Positions 16,195 to 25,573 of a stretch of 58,850 bases of DNA are shown piece after piece. A model generated the notes under the pieces. It did not search any database and was not told the origin of the DNA. It saw only the letters and a list, made by a program, of their open reading frames with translations. The stretch is from assembly GCA_017555905.1 (NCBI GenBank), contig JAFZFP010000012.1, forward strand, positions 93,698 to 152,547, in the 5' to 3' direction. Each line of letters starts with the position of its first letter. Within the stretch, counting starts at the first letter, position 1. The stretch is from Alistipes sp. Its GTDB lineage: Bacteria; Bacteroidota; Bacteroidia; Bacteroidales; Rikenellaceae. Position numbers and translations under genes: made by a program.

Positions 16195-16824
16195 ATGGAC
16201 CACACAATAATAGAGCGCTACTTCCCAGGGATAAGCCCTAAGCAGAGCGTACAATTCGAGCGTCTTGGAATGCTCTACCAGGAGTGGAACGCACGCATAA
16301 ATGTCATCTCACGCAAGGATATGGAGCACCTCTACACTCGCCATATCCTCCACTCGTTGGCCATCGCCAAGGTGTGCCAGTTCGAGGCTGGGGCTAAGGT
16401 CATAGATATCGGCTGTGGCGGAGGCTTCCCCTCAGTACCCCTTGCCATCCTCTTCCCCGAAACCGACTTCCTTGGTGTGGACTCCATCGCCAAGAAGATA
16501 CGTGTGGTCGAGGGCATAAAGGAGGGGCTCGAACTAACCAACCTGCGCACGCTGAACTGCCGTGCCGAGCAGGTCACAGAGAAATTCGACTACGTCGTCT
16601 CTCGCGCCGTGACGGAGATGGCACGATTTATGCCGTGGGCGTGGCCTTTGCTACGTAAGGGCAAGCGAGGCTCGCTCGACAACGGCATCCTCTACCTCAA
16701 GGGCGGAGACCTCGCCGAGGAGTTGGCCCAGACCCGTCGCCACTGGACCCTCTTCGACATCAGACCTATGATCGATGAGGAGTTCTTCGAGACCAAGAAG
16801 GTAGTGTACACACCATATAAATAA
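16195..16824 (+). CDS. rsmG: 16S rRNA (guanine-527-N7)-methyltransferase
   Basis: 209 residues, the normal size for RsmG/GidB. The SAM-binding motif I is VIDIGCGGGFPSVPLAI (about 65-81), preceded by the RsmG-typical WNARINVISRKD and followed by VDSIAKKIRVVEGI and VSRAVTEMARFMPW. It methylates G527 of 16S rRNA in the 530 loop. It sits in a plus-strand run with an ECF sigma factor upstream and the DUF4954 gene 17 bases downstream. Confidence 0.95.
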   Translation: MDHTIIERYFPGISPKQSVQFERLGMLYQEWNARINVISRKDMEHLYTRHILHSLAIAKVCQFEAGAKVIDIGCGGGFPSVPLAILFPETDFLGVDSIAKKIRVVEGIKEGLELTNLRTLNCRAEQVTEKFDYVVSRAVTEMARFMPWAWPLLRKGKRGSLDNGILYLKGGDLAEELAQTRRHWTLFDIRPMIDEEFFETKKVVYTPYK

Positions 16825-16841
16825 CTGACACACAACGCATT

Positions 16842-18563
16842 ATGTCACACTATAGAGTCACCACACCCCAAGAACGCGAAGCCTTAGAGCGTCGCGGTTG
16901 CTATGCCGAGGATTGGGACACCGTATTGGTTGCCCCCGACTTCAGGGTGGAGCAGTTGCGCGGTGTGCGCTTCGAGGGAAGTGTGACCATAGGCTCGAAT
17001 AGCCGTATCGCCGACTCCACGATATCGAACTACGTCATTGGCGCTAACTGCCTCATCGACGACGTGTTACGTATGGAGTGCCGCCACGCCACCTCCTTTG
17101 GTGAGGGAACGAGCGTCGCCGCCGTGAACGAGAACGGAGGGCGCAGTGCCATCATCTACCGCACGATGACCTCGCAGGTGGCCTACCTGATGACTATGAT
17201 GCGCAACCGCGAGGCTATGACCTCGGCCCTACTGGCCTTGGCCACCCAGCGTAGCGAGTCCCACCGCTCGACAATGGGCTATGTGGGCGACAACTCCACC
17301 ATCGTCGGTGCGCGCTTCATCCGCGAGGTACGCATCGAGGAGTGCGCAACTATCGAGGGCGCTTCACACCTCGAAAACGGCACTGTGGGCTACGCCTCAA
17401 CCGTCGGTATCGACGTCAGAGCCAAGGAGTTCATCATCGACAACTACGCCCGTGTGGAGGGAGCGTCGAGCGTCGAGCGCAGTTTCATCGGCGAGAACAG
17501 CATCGTCGAGAACGGCTTCACGGCCATAGATACGCTGATGTTTGCCAACTGCCACTTCGCCAATGGCGAGGCCGCCTCGGTCTTTGCAGGCCCCTTCACC
17601 GTGTCGCACCACAAGTCGTCGCTCCTCATCGCAGGCATCTTCTCATTCTTCAACGCCGGCAGTGGCACAAACCAGTCGAACCACCTCTTCAAGAGTGGCG
17701 CTGTCCACCAGTCGGTACACCAGCGAGGCACCAAGTTCGGAAGTAGTGCCTACGTTATGTCCCCCGCCATCGAGGGCCCCTACACCGTGGTCTTAGGTCG
17801 CCACACACGACACCACGACACCCAGGATATGCCCTACTCATACCTCATCGAGGAGGCGGGCCAGTCGTTGCTGATGCCAGCCCTCTCGCTCAAGAGTTAC
17901 GGCACGGTGCGCGATATCGCCAAGTGGAAGAGCCGTGACCGCCGAAGCCTCAAGCGCGACAATATATGCTTCGAGGAGTTCAACCCCTTCATCACGGGAA
18001 AGATGCTCCGAGGTCTCGACATCCTCACTCGATTAGAGGAGGAGGACCCCGAGGCTAAGCAATATACCTACAACCGCACAATCATACGTGCCACGGTGAT
18101 ACCACGTGCTAAGCGCCTCTACAACAGCGCCATAGCCGCCTCGATAGGTGCTATGCTCGAAGGTGGCGACTACACCTTCCAAAGCCCCTACAAGGGCGAG
18201 TGGATAGACCTCGCAGGCCAGTACCTTCCGCTCGATGCCGTGGAGGAGATTATGACGCTCATCGCCCAGAACGAACTCTCGTTGGAGGGCATCACCGAGC
18301 GCCTCAACGCCCTGATGGCCAACTACTACGATATGTCAGCCTCATACGCCTACACTCTCCTAAGCCAACTCACGGGGAGCGAGCCAACCAAGGAGGAGGT
18401 CGAGGAGATAATACGCTCGGGCCACAACATACAAGAGCGTATGCGCGAGACCACGGATGCCGACCGCCAGCGCGACACGGGAGGCGATATGATGGTGGGC
18501 TACGGCTACGACTTCAGAGAGGAGGAGGAGCATAGTGCCGACTTCAGAAACACACGCAACTAA
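16842..18563 (+). CDS. DUF4954 family left-handed beta-helix protein
   Basis: 573 residues. The region about 35-300 has the hexapeptide-like pattern of a left-handed beta-helix (GSVTIGSNSRIADSTISNYVIGANCLIDD; EGASHLENGTVGYASTVGIDV; GENSIVENGFTAIDTLMF), which is found in sugar-nucleotide and acyl transferases. It matches the Bacteroidetes family DUF4954 as I recall it (conserved block NHLFKSGAVHQSVHQRGTKFGSSAYVMSPA). The rest (about 380-573) is helical and charged. The biochemical role is not established; a nucleotidyl- or acyltransferase-related function is only a guess from the fold. It lies 51 bases before trxB. Confidence 0.85.
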   Translation: MSHYRVTTPQEREALERRGCYAEDWDTVLVAPDFRVEQLRGVRFEGSVTIGSNSRIADSTISNYVIGANCLIDDVLRMECRHATSFGEGTSVAAVNENGGRSAIIYRTMTSQVAYLMTMMRNREAMTSALLALATQRSESHRSTMGYVGDNSTIVGARFIREVRIEECATIEGASHLENGTVGYASTVGIDVRAKEFIIDNYARVEGASSVERSFIGENSIVENGFTAIDTLMFANCHFANGEAASVFAGPFTVSHHKSSLLIAGIFSFFNAGSGTNQSNHLFKSGAVHQSVHQRGTKFGSSAYVMSPAIEGPYTVVLGRHTRHHDTQDMPYSYLIEEAGQSLLMPALSLKSYGTVRDIAKWKSRDRRSLKRDNICFEEFNPFITGKMLRGLDILTRLEEEDPEAKQYTYNRTIIRATVIPRAKRLYNSAIAASIGAMLEGGDYTFQSPYKGEWIDLAGQYLPLDAVEEIMTLIAQNELSLEGITERLNALMANYYDMSASYAYTLLSQLTGSEPTKEEVEEIIRSGHNIQERMRETTDADRQRDTGGDMMVGYGYDFREEEEHSADFRNTRN

Positions 18564-18614
18564 CGACAGTAACTATAACATATACAACAACTTATAACAC
18601 TAAAACTTACTACT

Positions 18615-19538
18615 ATGGAGAAAGTAAAAGTATTGATTATCGGTAGTGGCCCTGCAGGCTTCACCGCAGCTATCTACACCTCACGTGCTAACCTCTCACC
18701 AGTACTCTACGAGGGTATCGAGCCAGGTGGTCAGCTCACCACAACCACCGAGATTGAGAACTTCCCAGGCTACCCACAGGGTATCACAGGTACTGCTATG
18801 ATGGAGGACTTGCGCAAGCAGGCTTTGCGCTTCGGTGCCGACGTTCGTCGCGGTATCATCACCGACATCGACCTCTCACAGCGCCCATTCAAGGCTACCG
18901 TAGACCACGAGCATCAGATTGAGGCTGAGGCAGTTATCGTATGTACAGGTGCTTCAGCAAAGTACCTCGGCTTGGAGTCTGAGGCTAAGTATCGTGGTAT
19001 GGGTGTCAGCGCTTGCGCTACTTGCGACGGCTTCTTCTACCGCAAGCAGGATGTAGCGGTAGTAGGTGGTGGTGACACCGCTTGTGAGGAGGCTACCTAC
19101 CTCGCATCTATCTGCAAGAAGGTATATCTCATCGTGCGTAAGAACTACCTCCGCGCCTCTAAGGCTATGCAGGAGCGTGTGTTCAACACCCCAAACATCG
19201 AGGTACTCTTCGAGCATAACACCGCTGAGGTCTTGGGCGATGAGGATGGCGTAACAGGCGTACGCGTGGTTAGCACCTCAGGCCAGGAGCGTGTCCTCGA
19301 CATTATGGGCTTCTTCCTCGCTATCGGTCACCACCCTAACGTAGAGGTACTCAAGGGCCAGCTCGAACTCGACGAGCAGGGCTACATCAAGGTTGTTCCA
19401 GGCACATCTAAGACCTCTGTAGAGGGTGTCTTCGCTGCTGGCGACGTCAAGGACCCACACTACCGTCAGGCTATCACCGCTGCAGGCTCAGGCTGTATCG
19501 CGGCTCTCGACTGCGAGCGCTGGTTGCTCGCTCAGTAG
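18615..19538 (+). CDS. trxB: Thioredoxin-disulfide reductase
   Basis: 307 residues, normal for bacterial TrxB. The FAD-binding GSGPAG is at 10-15, the redox-active CATC at Cys134-Cys137, the NADPH-binding GGGDTACEEA block near 155-164, and the FAD C-terminal motif GVFAAGDVKDPHYRQAITAAGSG near 270-292. It reduces thioredoxin with NADPH in the cytoplasm. Codon use is strongly biased (GCT, GGT, GAG, AAG), unlike its neighbours, so expression is probably high. Its stop is 4 bases before the rnz start. Confidence 0.97.
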   Translation: MEKVKVLIIGSGPAGFTAAIYTSRANLSPVLYEGIEPGGQLTTTTEIENFPGYPQGITGTAMMEDLRKQALRFGADVRRGIITDIDLSQRPFKATVDHEHQIEAEAVIVCTGASAKYLGLESEAKYRGMGVSACATCDGFFYRKQDVAVVGGGDTACEEATYLASICKKVYLIVRKNYLRASKAMQERVFNTPNIEVLFEHNTAEVLGDEDGVTGVRVVSTSGQERVLDIMGFFLAIGHHPNVEVLKGQLELDEQGYIKVVPGTSKTSVEGVFAAGDVKDPHYRQAITAAGSGCIAALDCERWLLAQ

Positions 19539-19542
19539 GCCA

Positions 19543-20457
19543 ATGTCGTTCACAGTAACGATACTCGGCAACTCCTCGGCAAAGCCCACCCCCAAGGCTC
19601 ACCCCTCGGCACAGGTGGTAAACTTCCACGAACAACACTACCTCGTGGATGCTGGCGAAGGAGTGCAACAACAGCTCATAAGGCGTGGCATAAATCCGCT
19701 ACGCCTTAGGGCCGTTTTTATCTCACACCTCCACGGTGACCACTGCTTCGGACTCTTCCCCCTCATCGCCACCCTTGGCCTTGAAGGTAAACGCACACCG
19801 TTAGACATCTATGCTCCTGCCCCTATGGGCGAAATCCTCGACTACCACCGTCGCTACTTCTGGGACGACCTCCCCTTCGAGGTCAAGTGGCACGAGGTGC
19901 GCACCACGGAGCATCGCATAATCTTCGAAAACAAGACCCTTGAGGTGTGGTCAATCCCCCTCAGACATAGGGTCCCCACGGCAGGCTTCCTCTTTCGAGA
20001 GAAGATGCCCGCACTGAACGTCGATAAGTTCAAAATCGTGAAATACAACCTCTCCATCGCCCAAATCGTGGCAACCAAGCGCGGAGAGGATATAACCCTT
20101 GATGATGGCACGGTGCTACCCAACAGCGAGGTAGCCTACCTACCCCACCAGCCCCGCTCTTACGCCTACCTCTCGGATACCAACTACTCGGCAAGGGCCG
20201 CAGAGCGTGTGCAGGGTGTCGATCTCCTCTACCACGAGACCACCTACTCCGACAAGGAGAGCCAGTGGGCCAAGGGCCGAGGCCACAGCACTACCCTCGA
20301 GGCCGCACGAGTGGCACAACTGGCAGGGGCTAAGCGCCTCATCATAGGCCACTTCTCCTCGCGCTACAAGGACCCTCAACCCTTAGTCGAGGAGTGCAGA
20401 ACAATTTTCGGAAACACAGACCTCGCCACCGAAGGCGAGACATTCACCATAGAGTAG
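19543..20457 (+). CDS. rnz: Ribonuclease Z
   Basis: 304 residues from the ATG at 19543. An in-frame extension reaches back into trxB but lacks any homology-like features, and the family begins with exactly this MSFTVTILGNSSAKPT strand. The metallo-beta-lactamase zinc motif HLHGDH is at 62-67, with SDTNYSARA and later HFSSRY blocks supplying the remaining ligands. The enzyme trims tRNA 3' ends in the cytoplasm. It sits between trxB and a methyltransferase gene, each within 5 bases, so the three are probably cotranscribed. Confidence 0.95.
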   Translation: MSFTVTILGNSSAKPTPKAHPSAQVVNFHEQHYLVDAGEGVQQQLIRRGINPLRLRAVFISHLHGDHCFGLFPLIATLGLEGKRTPLDIYAPAPMGEILDYHRRYFWDDLPFEVKWHEVRTTEHRIIFENKTLEVWSIPLRHRVPTAGFLFREKMPALNVDKFKIVKYNLSIAQIVATKRGEDITLDDGTVLPNSEVAYLPHQPRSYAYLSDTNYSARAAERVQGVDLLYHETTYSDKESQWAKGRGHSTTLEAARVAQLAGAKRLIIGHFSSRYKDPQPLVEECRTIFGNTDLATEGETFTIE

Positions 20458-20459
20458 CA

Positions 20460-21197
20460 ATGACCAAGGCAGAGATACAACATATACGCTCGCTTCAGGA
20501 TAAGCGCAACCGCGATGAGGAGGGCCTCTTCGTGGCCGAAGGTGCAAAACTCGTCGAGGAGATAGCCTCCTCAGCCCTCACCATACGTCGCATCTACACC
20601 ACACGCACAGACCTCAAGGGTGCTAACGTGGAGGTCGTGGACACAAAGACTATGGAGCGTCTTTCTGGCCTTAAGAGCGCCTCTGACACCCTCGCCGTGG
20701 TGGAGCAACCACGCTACCGTCTCAACCTTAACACGCTGACTAAGAGTCTTGTACTGGCTCTTGACGGGGTGCAGAACCCTGGCAACCTCGGCACTATAAT
20801 ACGCCTTGCCGACTGGTTTGGCGTGGAGGACATCCTCTGCTCGAAGGAGTGTGCCGACTGCTTCAACCCCAAGGTCATCCAGGCCACTATGGGTGCTATT
20901 CTCCGCGTCCGCATCCACTATGTGGAGAACCTACCCCAACTGCTCAGCCAGGCCAACAAGGAGGGTATGCCAATCTATGGCACGCTCCTCGATGGCGATA
21001 ATATATATGGTACGACGCTCACGCCCACGGGCATAATCGTTATGGGCAACGAGGGCCGAGGCCTCAGCCAGGAGTGCCGCAAGGTGGTCACCCACCGCCT
21101 GCTCATCCCCGCCTACCCCGCCAACCGCCCAACGTCAGAGTCGCTCAACGTGGCAATGGCCACAGGCATCACCCTCTCGGAGTTTAGACGACGATAG
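20460..21197 (+). CDS. SpoU/TrmH-family RNA 2'-O-methyltransferase
   Basis: 245 residues from the ATG at 20460, 2 bases after the rnz stop; upstream in-frame codons lie inside rnz. A substrate-binding N-terminal domain (about 1-95; IRSLQDKRNRDEEGLFVAEGAKLVEE) precedes the SPOUT knot domain with motifs LALDGVQNPGNLGTIIRLADWFG, IIVMGNEGRGLS and IPAYPANRPTSESLNVAMATGITL. Members methylate ribose 2'-OH groups in rRNA or tRNA using SAM; the exact site is not predictable. Last gene of the operon that starts at the glycosyltransferase. Confidence 0.93.
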   Translation: MTKAEIQHIRSLQDKRNRDEEGLFVAEGAKLVEEIASSALTIRRIYTTRTDLKGANVEVVDTKTMERLSGLKSASDTLAVVEQPRYRLNLNTLTKSLVLALDGVQNPGNLGTIIRLADWFGVEDILCSKECADCFNPKVIQATMGAILRVRIHYVENLPQLLSQANKEGMPIYGTLLDGDNIYGTTLTPTGIIVMGNEGRGLSQECRKVVTHRLLIPAYPANRPTSESLNVAMATGITLSEFRRR

Positions 21198-21232
21198 TAG
21201 GAGCAAGACTTTGCCTTGCAACCCAAAAAAGC

Positions 21233-21260
21233 AAACCCCACGGAGTCTTCCGCGGGGTTT
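21233..21260. terminator. Bidirectional terminator between the methyltransferase gene and infC
   Basis: AACCCC-A-CGGA pairs with TCCG-C-GGGGTT around a four-base loop, with A-rich sequence to the left and T-rich to the right. It serves both convergent operons. Confidence 0.8.
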
Positions 21261-21294
21261 CACTTTTACAGATGGTCACGAGGACCGCTAAAGC

Positions 21295-21918
21295 CTACTT
21301 CTTCGACTTTGGTGCCAAGATCATATTCATCTTCTTACCATCGAGCTTTGGCATCATCTCTACACGAGCGATCTCCTCGAGGTCGTTTGCGAAGCGCAAC
21401 AACAGAATCTCGCCCTGCTCCTTGAAGACGATAGAGCGGCCACGGAAGAATACATAGGCCTTAACCTTTGCACCCTCCTTGATGAAGTTCTCGGCGTGCT
21501 TGAGCTTGAAGTTGTAGTCGTGGTCGTCGGTCTGTGGACCAAAACGAATCTCCTTAGTCACAACCTTCACCTGCTTAGCCTTGATCTCCTTAGCCTTCTT
21601 CTTCTGCTGGTAGAGGAACTTCTGGTAGTCGGCAATACGGCATACAGGAGGCTCCGCCTTAGGCGAAATCTCGATGAGGTCGAGCTCCATCTCGTCGGCC
21701 AAACGCAACGCCTCCTTCAAAGGGAGTACGAGGTTAGGCTCTACGTTATCACCCACGACACGTACCTGTGGTGCGGTGATCTCGTCGTTGATACGATTGG
21801 GGTTCTCCTGCTGTGGGCGACGACCACGCTGGTCGCGCTGCTGCTGGCTGTTCTGCTGGTTATTATTCCCCTGCGCCTGTGGGCGTGGGCGGAATGGTGT
21901 TTGTCCTGCCAAATTAAT
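21295..21918 (-). CDS. infC: Translation initiation factor IF-3 with non-ATG start
   Basis: About 205-207 residues. The IF-3 N-domain starts at [20 protein letters not shown] (about residue 38) and is followed by the linker [44 protein letters not shown] and the C-domain. Before that is a Gln/Asn/Arg-rich extension (about residues 10-37). Between the in-frame stop at 21927-21925 and the extension there is no ATG, CTG or GTG; the only candidates are ATT at 21918-21916 and TTG at 21912-21910. IF-3 genes are known to use AUU starts for autoregulation, so ATT is given here, but TTG is equally possible. It follows thrS by 45 bases, the classical order, but rpmI and rplT do not follow. Confidence 0.93.
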   Translation of the reverse strand: MNLAGQTPFRPRPQAQGNNNQQNSQQQRDQRGRRPQQENPNRINDEITAPQVRVVGDNVEPNLVLPLKEALRLADEMELDLIEISPKAEPPVCRIADYQKFLYQQKKKAKEIKAKQVKVVTKEIRFGPQTDDHDYNFKLKHAENFIKEGAKVKAYVFFRGRSIVFKEQGEILLLRFANDLEEIARVEMMPKLDGKKMNMILAPKSKK

Positions 21919-21963
21919 TAGTTGTTAGTTAGACTTATAGTTATTCTTTTGTTATTCAGCACG

Positions 21964-23904
21964 TTATGCGTTAGCCTCAATCTCGGCACTTACCAACGAA
22001 CGCATAAAGTCGATGAACTCGGCAATGGTCATCTGACCCTTGTCGCCCTCGCCCTGAGCGCGAACTGATACCTTGTTCTCCTCGGCCTCCTTCTCACCTA
22101 CGATCAAGAGGTAAGGGATGCGCTTAAGCTCGTTGTCACGAATCTTACGGCCAATCTTCTCGTTGCGGTCATCCACCTGAGCGCGTACATCGGCGATGTT
22201 GAGCTGGCGTGCCACCTCATTAGCATAGTCGTTGTACTTCTCCGAGATAGGCAATACCACAACCTGGTCTGGAGTGAGCCACAATGGGAACTTACCGCCA
22301 GTATGCTCCAACAACACCGCTACGAAGCGCTCCATAGAGCCGAAAGGTGCGCGGTGAATCATAATTGGGCGGTGCAACTTATCATCCGAGCCCTTGTAGG
22401 TAAGGTCGAAACGCTCTGGAAGGTTGTAGTCCACCTGGATAGTACCCAACTGCCAGCTACGGCCGATAGCATCCTTAACCATAAAGTCGAGCTTAGGACC
22501 ATAGAAGGCTGCCTCGCCATACTCTACGATGGTGTCGAGACCCTTATTCTTCGCTGCCTCGATGATAGCGCTCTCTGCCTTCTCCCAATTCTCATCCGAG
22601 CCGATATACTTCTCGGTGTTGTTAGGGTCGCGCAACGATACCTGTGCAGTGAACTTGTCGAACTTCAAGGTGCGGAAGATGTACAATACGATATCGATAA
22701 CCTTCTCGAACTCCTCCAAGAGCTGGTCTGGGCGCACGAAGAGGTGAGCATCATCCTGAGTGAACGAGCGTACACGTGTCAAACCGTGCAACTCTCCCGA
22801 CTGCTCGTAGCGGTAAACGGTACCGAACTCAGCCAAACGCACTGGAAGATCCTTATACGAACGTGGCTTAGAGCGGTAGATCTCGCAGTGGTGAGGGCAG
22901 TTCATAGGCTTGAGCAAGTACTCCTCACCCTCGAAAGGTGTGTGGATAGGCTGGAACGAGTCCTTACCATATTTAGCGTAGTGGCCCGAAGTGACATAGA
23001 GGTCCTTGTTACCGATATGTGGGGTGATAACCTGCTGGTACCCACCCTCCTTCTGAATCTTACGCAAGAAGCGCTCAAGGCGGTCGCGCAACTCGGCACC
23101 CTTAGGCAACCAGAGTGGAAGACCCTGACCTACGCGCTGTGAGAAGGTGAACAACTCCAACTCCTTACCGAGCTTACGGTGGTCACGCTTCTTAGCCTCC
23201 TCCAACAATGCGAGGTACTCGTCGAGCATCGACTTCTTAGGGAACGAGATACCATAGATACGGGTGAGCATCTTGTTCTTCTCGTTACCACGCCAGTAGG
23301 CACCCGCTACGCTGGTGAGCTTGATAGCCTTGATATAGCCTGTATTTGGGATATGTGGACCACGACATAGGTCGGTGAATGCACCGTTGGTATAGAACGA
23401 GATTGTTCCATCCTCAAGGTCGGTGATAAGCTCCACCTTGTACTGATCGCCCTTCTCGGTGAAGGTCTTCAAGGCGTCAGCCTTAGAGACCTCGGTACGC
23501 ACCAAAGCCTCCTTGTTGCGTGACAACTCCACCATCTTCTGCTCGATGGTTGCGAGGTCTGCCTCGGTGATTGCCACGGGCGAGTCTACGTCGTAGTAGA
23601 AACCGTTGTCGATAGCGGGACCGATACCGAACTTGATGCCTGGGTAGAGAGCCTCCAACGCCTCAGCCAAGAGGTGTGAAGAGGTGTGCCAAAAGGCGTG
23701 CTTACCCTCTGCGTCGTCCCACTTAAAGAATTTGATTGTGCAGTCACAATCGATTGCGCGCATCATATCTACTGTTGCGCCATTTACCTCCGCTGCAAGT
23801 GAGTCAGCAGCGAGACGAGGGCTGATGCTCTCTGCCACTTGGAAGGCAGTTGTCCCTTTGGCGAACTCTCTTACTGAGCCATCGGGAAAGGTTACTTTAA
23901 CCAT
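21964..23904 (-). CDS. thrS: Threonyl-tRNA synthetase
   Basis: 646 residues with the complete ThrRS order: TGS domain (about 1-62; [21 protein letters not shown]), editing domain with the HxxxH-type block ([13 protein letters not shown]), class II catalytic core (motif 2 [27 protein letters not shown]; zinc ligands in [11 protein letters not shown] and later His), and anticodon-binding domain (about 540-640; [21 protein letters not shown]). It charges tRNA-Thr in the cytoplasm. The ATG at 23904 gives the expected TGS start. It is followed directly by infC. A 98-base gap separates it from the small membrane protein gene upstream; no clear promoter is visible there. Confidence 0.98.
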   Translation of the reverse strand: MVKVTFPDGSVREFAKGTTAFQVAESISPRLAADSLAAEVNGATVDMMRAIDCDCTIKFFKWDDAEGKHAFWHTSSHLLAEALEALYPGIKFGIGPAIDNGFYYDVDSPVAITEADLATIEQKMVELSRNKEALVRTEVSKADALKTFTEKGDQYKVELITDLEDGTISFYTNGAFTDLCRGPHIPNTGYIKAIKLTSVAGAYWRGNEKNKMLTRIYGISFPKKSMLDEYLALLEEAKKRDHRKLGKELELFTFSQRVGQGLPLWLPKGAELRDRLERFLRKIQKEGGYQQVITPHIGNKDLYVTSGHYAKYGKDSFQPIHTPFEGEEYLLKPMNCPHHCEIYRSKPRSYKDLPVRLAEFGTVYRYEQSGELHGLTRVRSFTQDDAHLFVRPDQLLEEFEKVIDIVLYIFRTLKFDKFTAQVSLRDPNNTEKYIGSDENWEKAESAIIEAAKNKGLDTIVEYGEAAFYGPKLDFMVKDAIGRSWQLGTIQVDYNLPERFDLTYKGSDDKLHRPIMIHRAPFGSMERFVAVLLEHTGGKFPLWLTPDQVVVLPISEKYNDYANEVARQLNIADVRAQVDDRNEKIGRKIRDNELKRIPYLLIVGEKEAEENKVSVRAQGEGDKGQMTIAEFIDFMRSLVSAEIEANA

Positions 23905-24002
23905 AGTTGTTTGTAGTTTTAAAAATTATCTGTTTCGAGTGCCTTCGTAGCTCCACAATAACGAGACGGATTACTACTCAGTTGCACTCCTTGTCTTTTG
24001 TT

Positions 24003-24203
24003 TTACTCCTGCTCCTCGGCAGCCTCCTCGCCCTTCTCCTTGGCCAACTGCGCGATGCGCACCACCGACCTTATGGCGATAAGGGCCACTACGACCATCA
24101 GAATCCAATCAACGACCTCTACGGGCATCCACATCTTAAGGATGTACGACACGGCAAGTCCAAGGACTACGGCCGAAAGGATTACACTTAACCACTTCTT
24201 CAT
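24003..24203 (-). CDS. Small two-span membrane protein
   Basis: 66 residues: two hydrophobic segments (about 5-25, VILSAVVLGLAVSYILKMW, and 29-48, VVDWILMVVVALIAIRSVV) followed by a charged tail ending GEEAAEEQE. It begins 29 bases after pdxA on the same strand and uses host-like codons, which supports a real gene. I recognise no named family; many Bacteroidetes carry such unassigned small membrane proteins. Confidence 0.7.
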   Translation of the reverse strand: MKKWLSVILSAVVLGLAVSYILKMWMPVEVVDWILMVVVALIAIRSVVRIAQLAKEKGEEAAEEQE

Positions 24204-24232
24204 AACTATTTCGTTGTTAGCGTATTACGCCG

Positions 24233-25327
24233 TTAGTCGTTATTCTCCTCAAACTGTGGGAGGTCCTTCACGGAGATATCCCTACCCTTCTCGCGCTCGA
24301 AATGCTCCAAGGGGTGTGCCGACCAGCGCTTCCACGCCCTACGGCGACGCACGATATCCAAGGCCTCATAAATGGCGTTGCGCATAGACTGCTCATCGGC
24401 CTTGCCCTGACCCGCAATGTCGTAGGCTACGCCGTGGTCGGGAGAGGTGCGTACTGCCGAGAGGCACGCCGTATAGTTCACACCGTCGGGAGTGAGGGTC
24501 TTGAATGGCGCAAGGCCCTGGTCGTGGTACATAGCCAAGATGGCGTCGTACTTCTTGAACTGGCCCGAAGCAAAGAAGCCATCCGCAGCGAATGGGCCAA
24601 AGGCCATAATATCCTGCTCGAAGGCCTTGACAATGGCGGGCTTGATGATATCGCTCTCCTCACTGCCAAGCAAGCCTCCATCCCCAGCGTGAGGGTTGAG
24701 AGCCAAGACCGCGATATGGGGCTTCACGATGCCGAAATCCTGCACCATAGAGCTATTAATCTGCTGGAGTCGCTCGACGATAAGCTCCTCATTGAGAGCC
24801 TCCGACACCGACGACACGGGGACGTGGATAGTAGCCAAGCCCACACGCATAATCTCTGAGGTCATAATCATCAGGGGCGTACCGCCAAGTTCGTGCGCGA
24901 GGAACTCGGTATGGCCCGTGAACGAAAAGTCGTCGCTCTGAATCATCTCCTTGTCGATAGGCGCAGTCACCAAGGCATCTATGGCTCCTGAGTTGAGGTC
25001 TTTGATTGCTCGGCGCAGGGCCTGTGCCGCTGCCTCACCTCCCATCTTCGAGGGCTTACCTGGGGTCACCGACAAATCCTTAGGACCACACTCCACCAAA
25101 TAGATTCGGCCAGCATCCACACGTCTAACATCCTCAGTATTAAGGAACTTAACCCTATCATACTCCTTCAAGGTGCGCTCGTAGAACGAGGCTGCAACGC
25201 TTGAGCCATAGACTATGGGAGTACATAGTTCGGTGATGCGGTTATCGGAGAGTATCTTGAGTATCAACTCCCAGCCCACACCGTTAGTGTCGCCCTGAGT
25301 GATACCTATCTTTAGTCTATTGTTCAT
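24233..25327 (-). CDS. pdxA: 4-hydroxythreonine-4-phosphate dehydrogenase
   Basis: 364 residues from the ATG at 25327. An upstream in-frame ATG (25360) would lie upstream of the likely transcription start, and the family begins at the chosen site (NNRLKIGITQGDTNGVGWELILK). Conserved metal-site and substrate blocks are present: VTAPIDKEMIQSDDFSFTGHTEFLA, LNPHAGDGGLLGSEE, MYHDQGLAPFK and the histidine-containing TSPDHGVAYDIAGQGKA. It oxidises 4-phosphohydroxy-L-threonine in vitamin B6 (pyridoxal phosphate) synthesis. A small C-terminal charged extension follows the family core. Confidence 0.95.
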   Translation of the reverse strand: MNNRLKIGITQGDTNGVGWELILKILSDNRITELCTPIVYGSSVAASFYERTLKEYDRVKFLNTEDVRRVDAGRIYLVECGPKDLSVTPGKPSKMGGEAAAQALRRAIKDLNSGAIDALVTAPIDKEMIQSDDFSFTGHTEFLAHELGGTPLMIMTSEIMRVGLATIHVPVSSVSEALNEELIVERLQQINSSMVQDFGIVKPHIAVLALNPHAGDGGLLGSEESDIIKPAIVKAFEQDIMAFGPFAADGFFASGQFKKYDAILAMYHDQGLAPFKTLTPDGVNYTACLSAVRTSPDHGVAYDIAGQGKADEQSMRNAIYEALDIVRRRRAWKRWSAHPLEHFEREKGRDISVKDLPQFEENND

Positions 25328-25348
25328 AAGTTCGTATGTTTCAATCTG

Positions 25349-25356
25349 CAAATATA
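25349..25356 (-). promoter_or_regulatory. -7 box for pdxA
   Basis: Reads TATATTTG on the minus strand, 21 bases before the chosen pdxA ATG. It supports that start over the ATG 33 bases further upstream. Confidence 0.5.
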
Positions 25357-25446
25357 ACAAAAAGCGTGGAAAAAAGAAATATTTTCGAGGATATTTTAGA
25401 TTACTTTGCGGTGCAAAGTCTGCTATGCAGTCGGATTTGGCAGACT

Positions 25447-25571
25447 CATAGCGATAGGGCGTTTAAGAAGTTTAGGGAATTTAAGGAAAGCACTCCGAAA
25501 GCGAGTTGCGCAAGTCTCTCCCTAAATTCCTTAAATTCCTTAACTGCGTAGCAGGCAAGGCAATGCCTTGC
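25447..25571. repeat. Intergenic inverted repeat, copy 1
   Basis: The gap 25361-25573 holds the pdxA promoter and this element. GGAATTTAAGGAA (25476-25488) and TTCCTTAAATTCC (25527-25539) are exact reverse complements. The element starts with GCGATAGGG (25451-25459) and ends in a short palindrome GCAAGGCA-A-TGCCTTGC (25555-25571). The same modules recur at 30383-30493. Confidence 0.7.
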
Positions 25572-25573
25572 TC

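Noticed and set aside
19426-19542. N-terminal extension of ribonuclease Z into trxB
   Set aside because: The 39 added codons overlap the end of trxB and precede the conserved family start at 19543.
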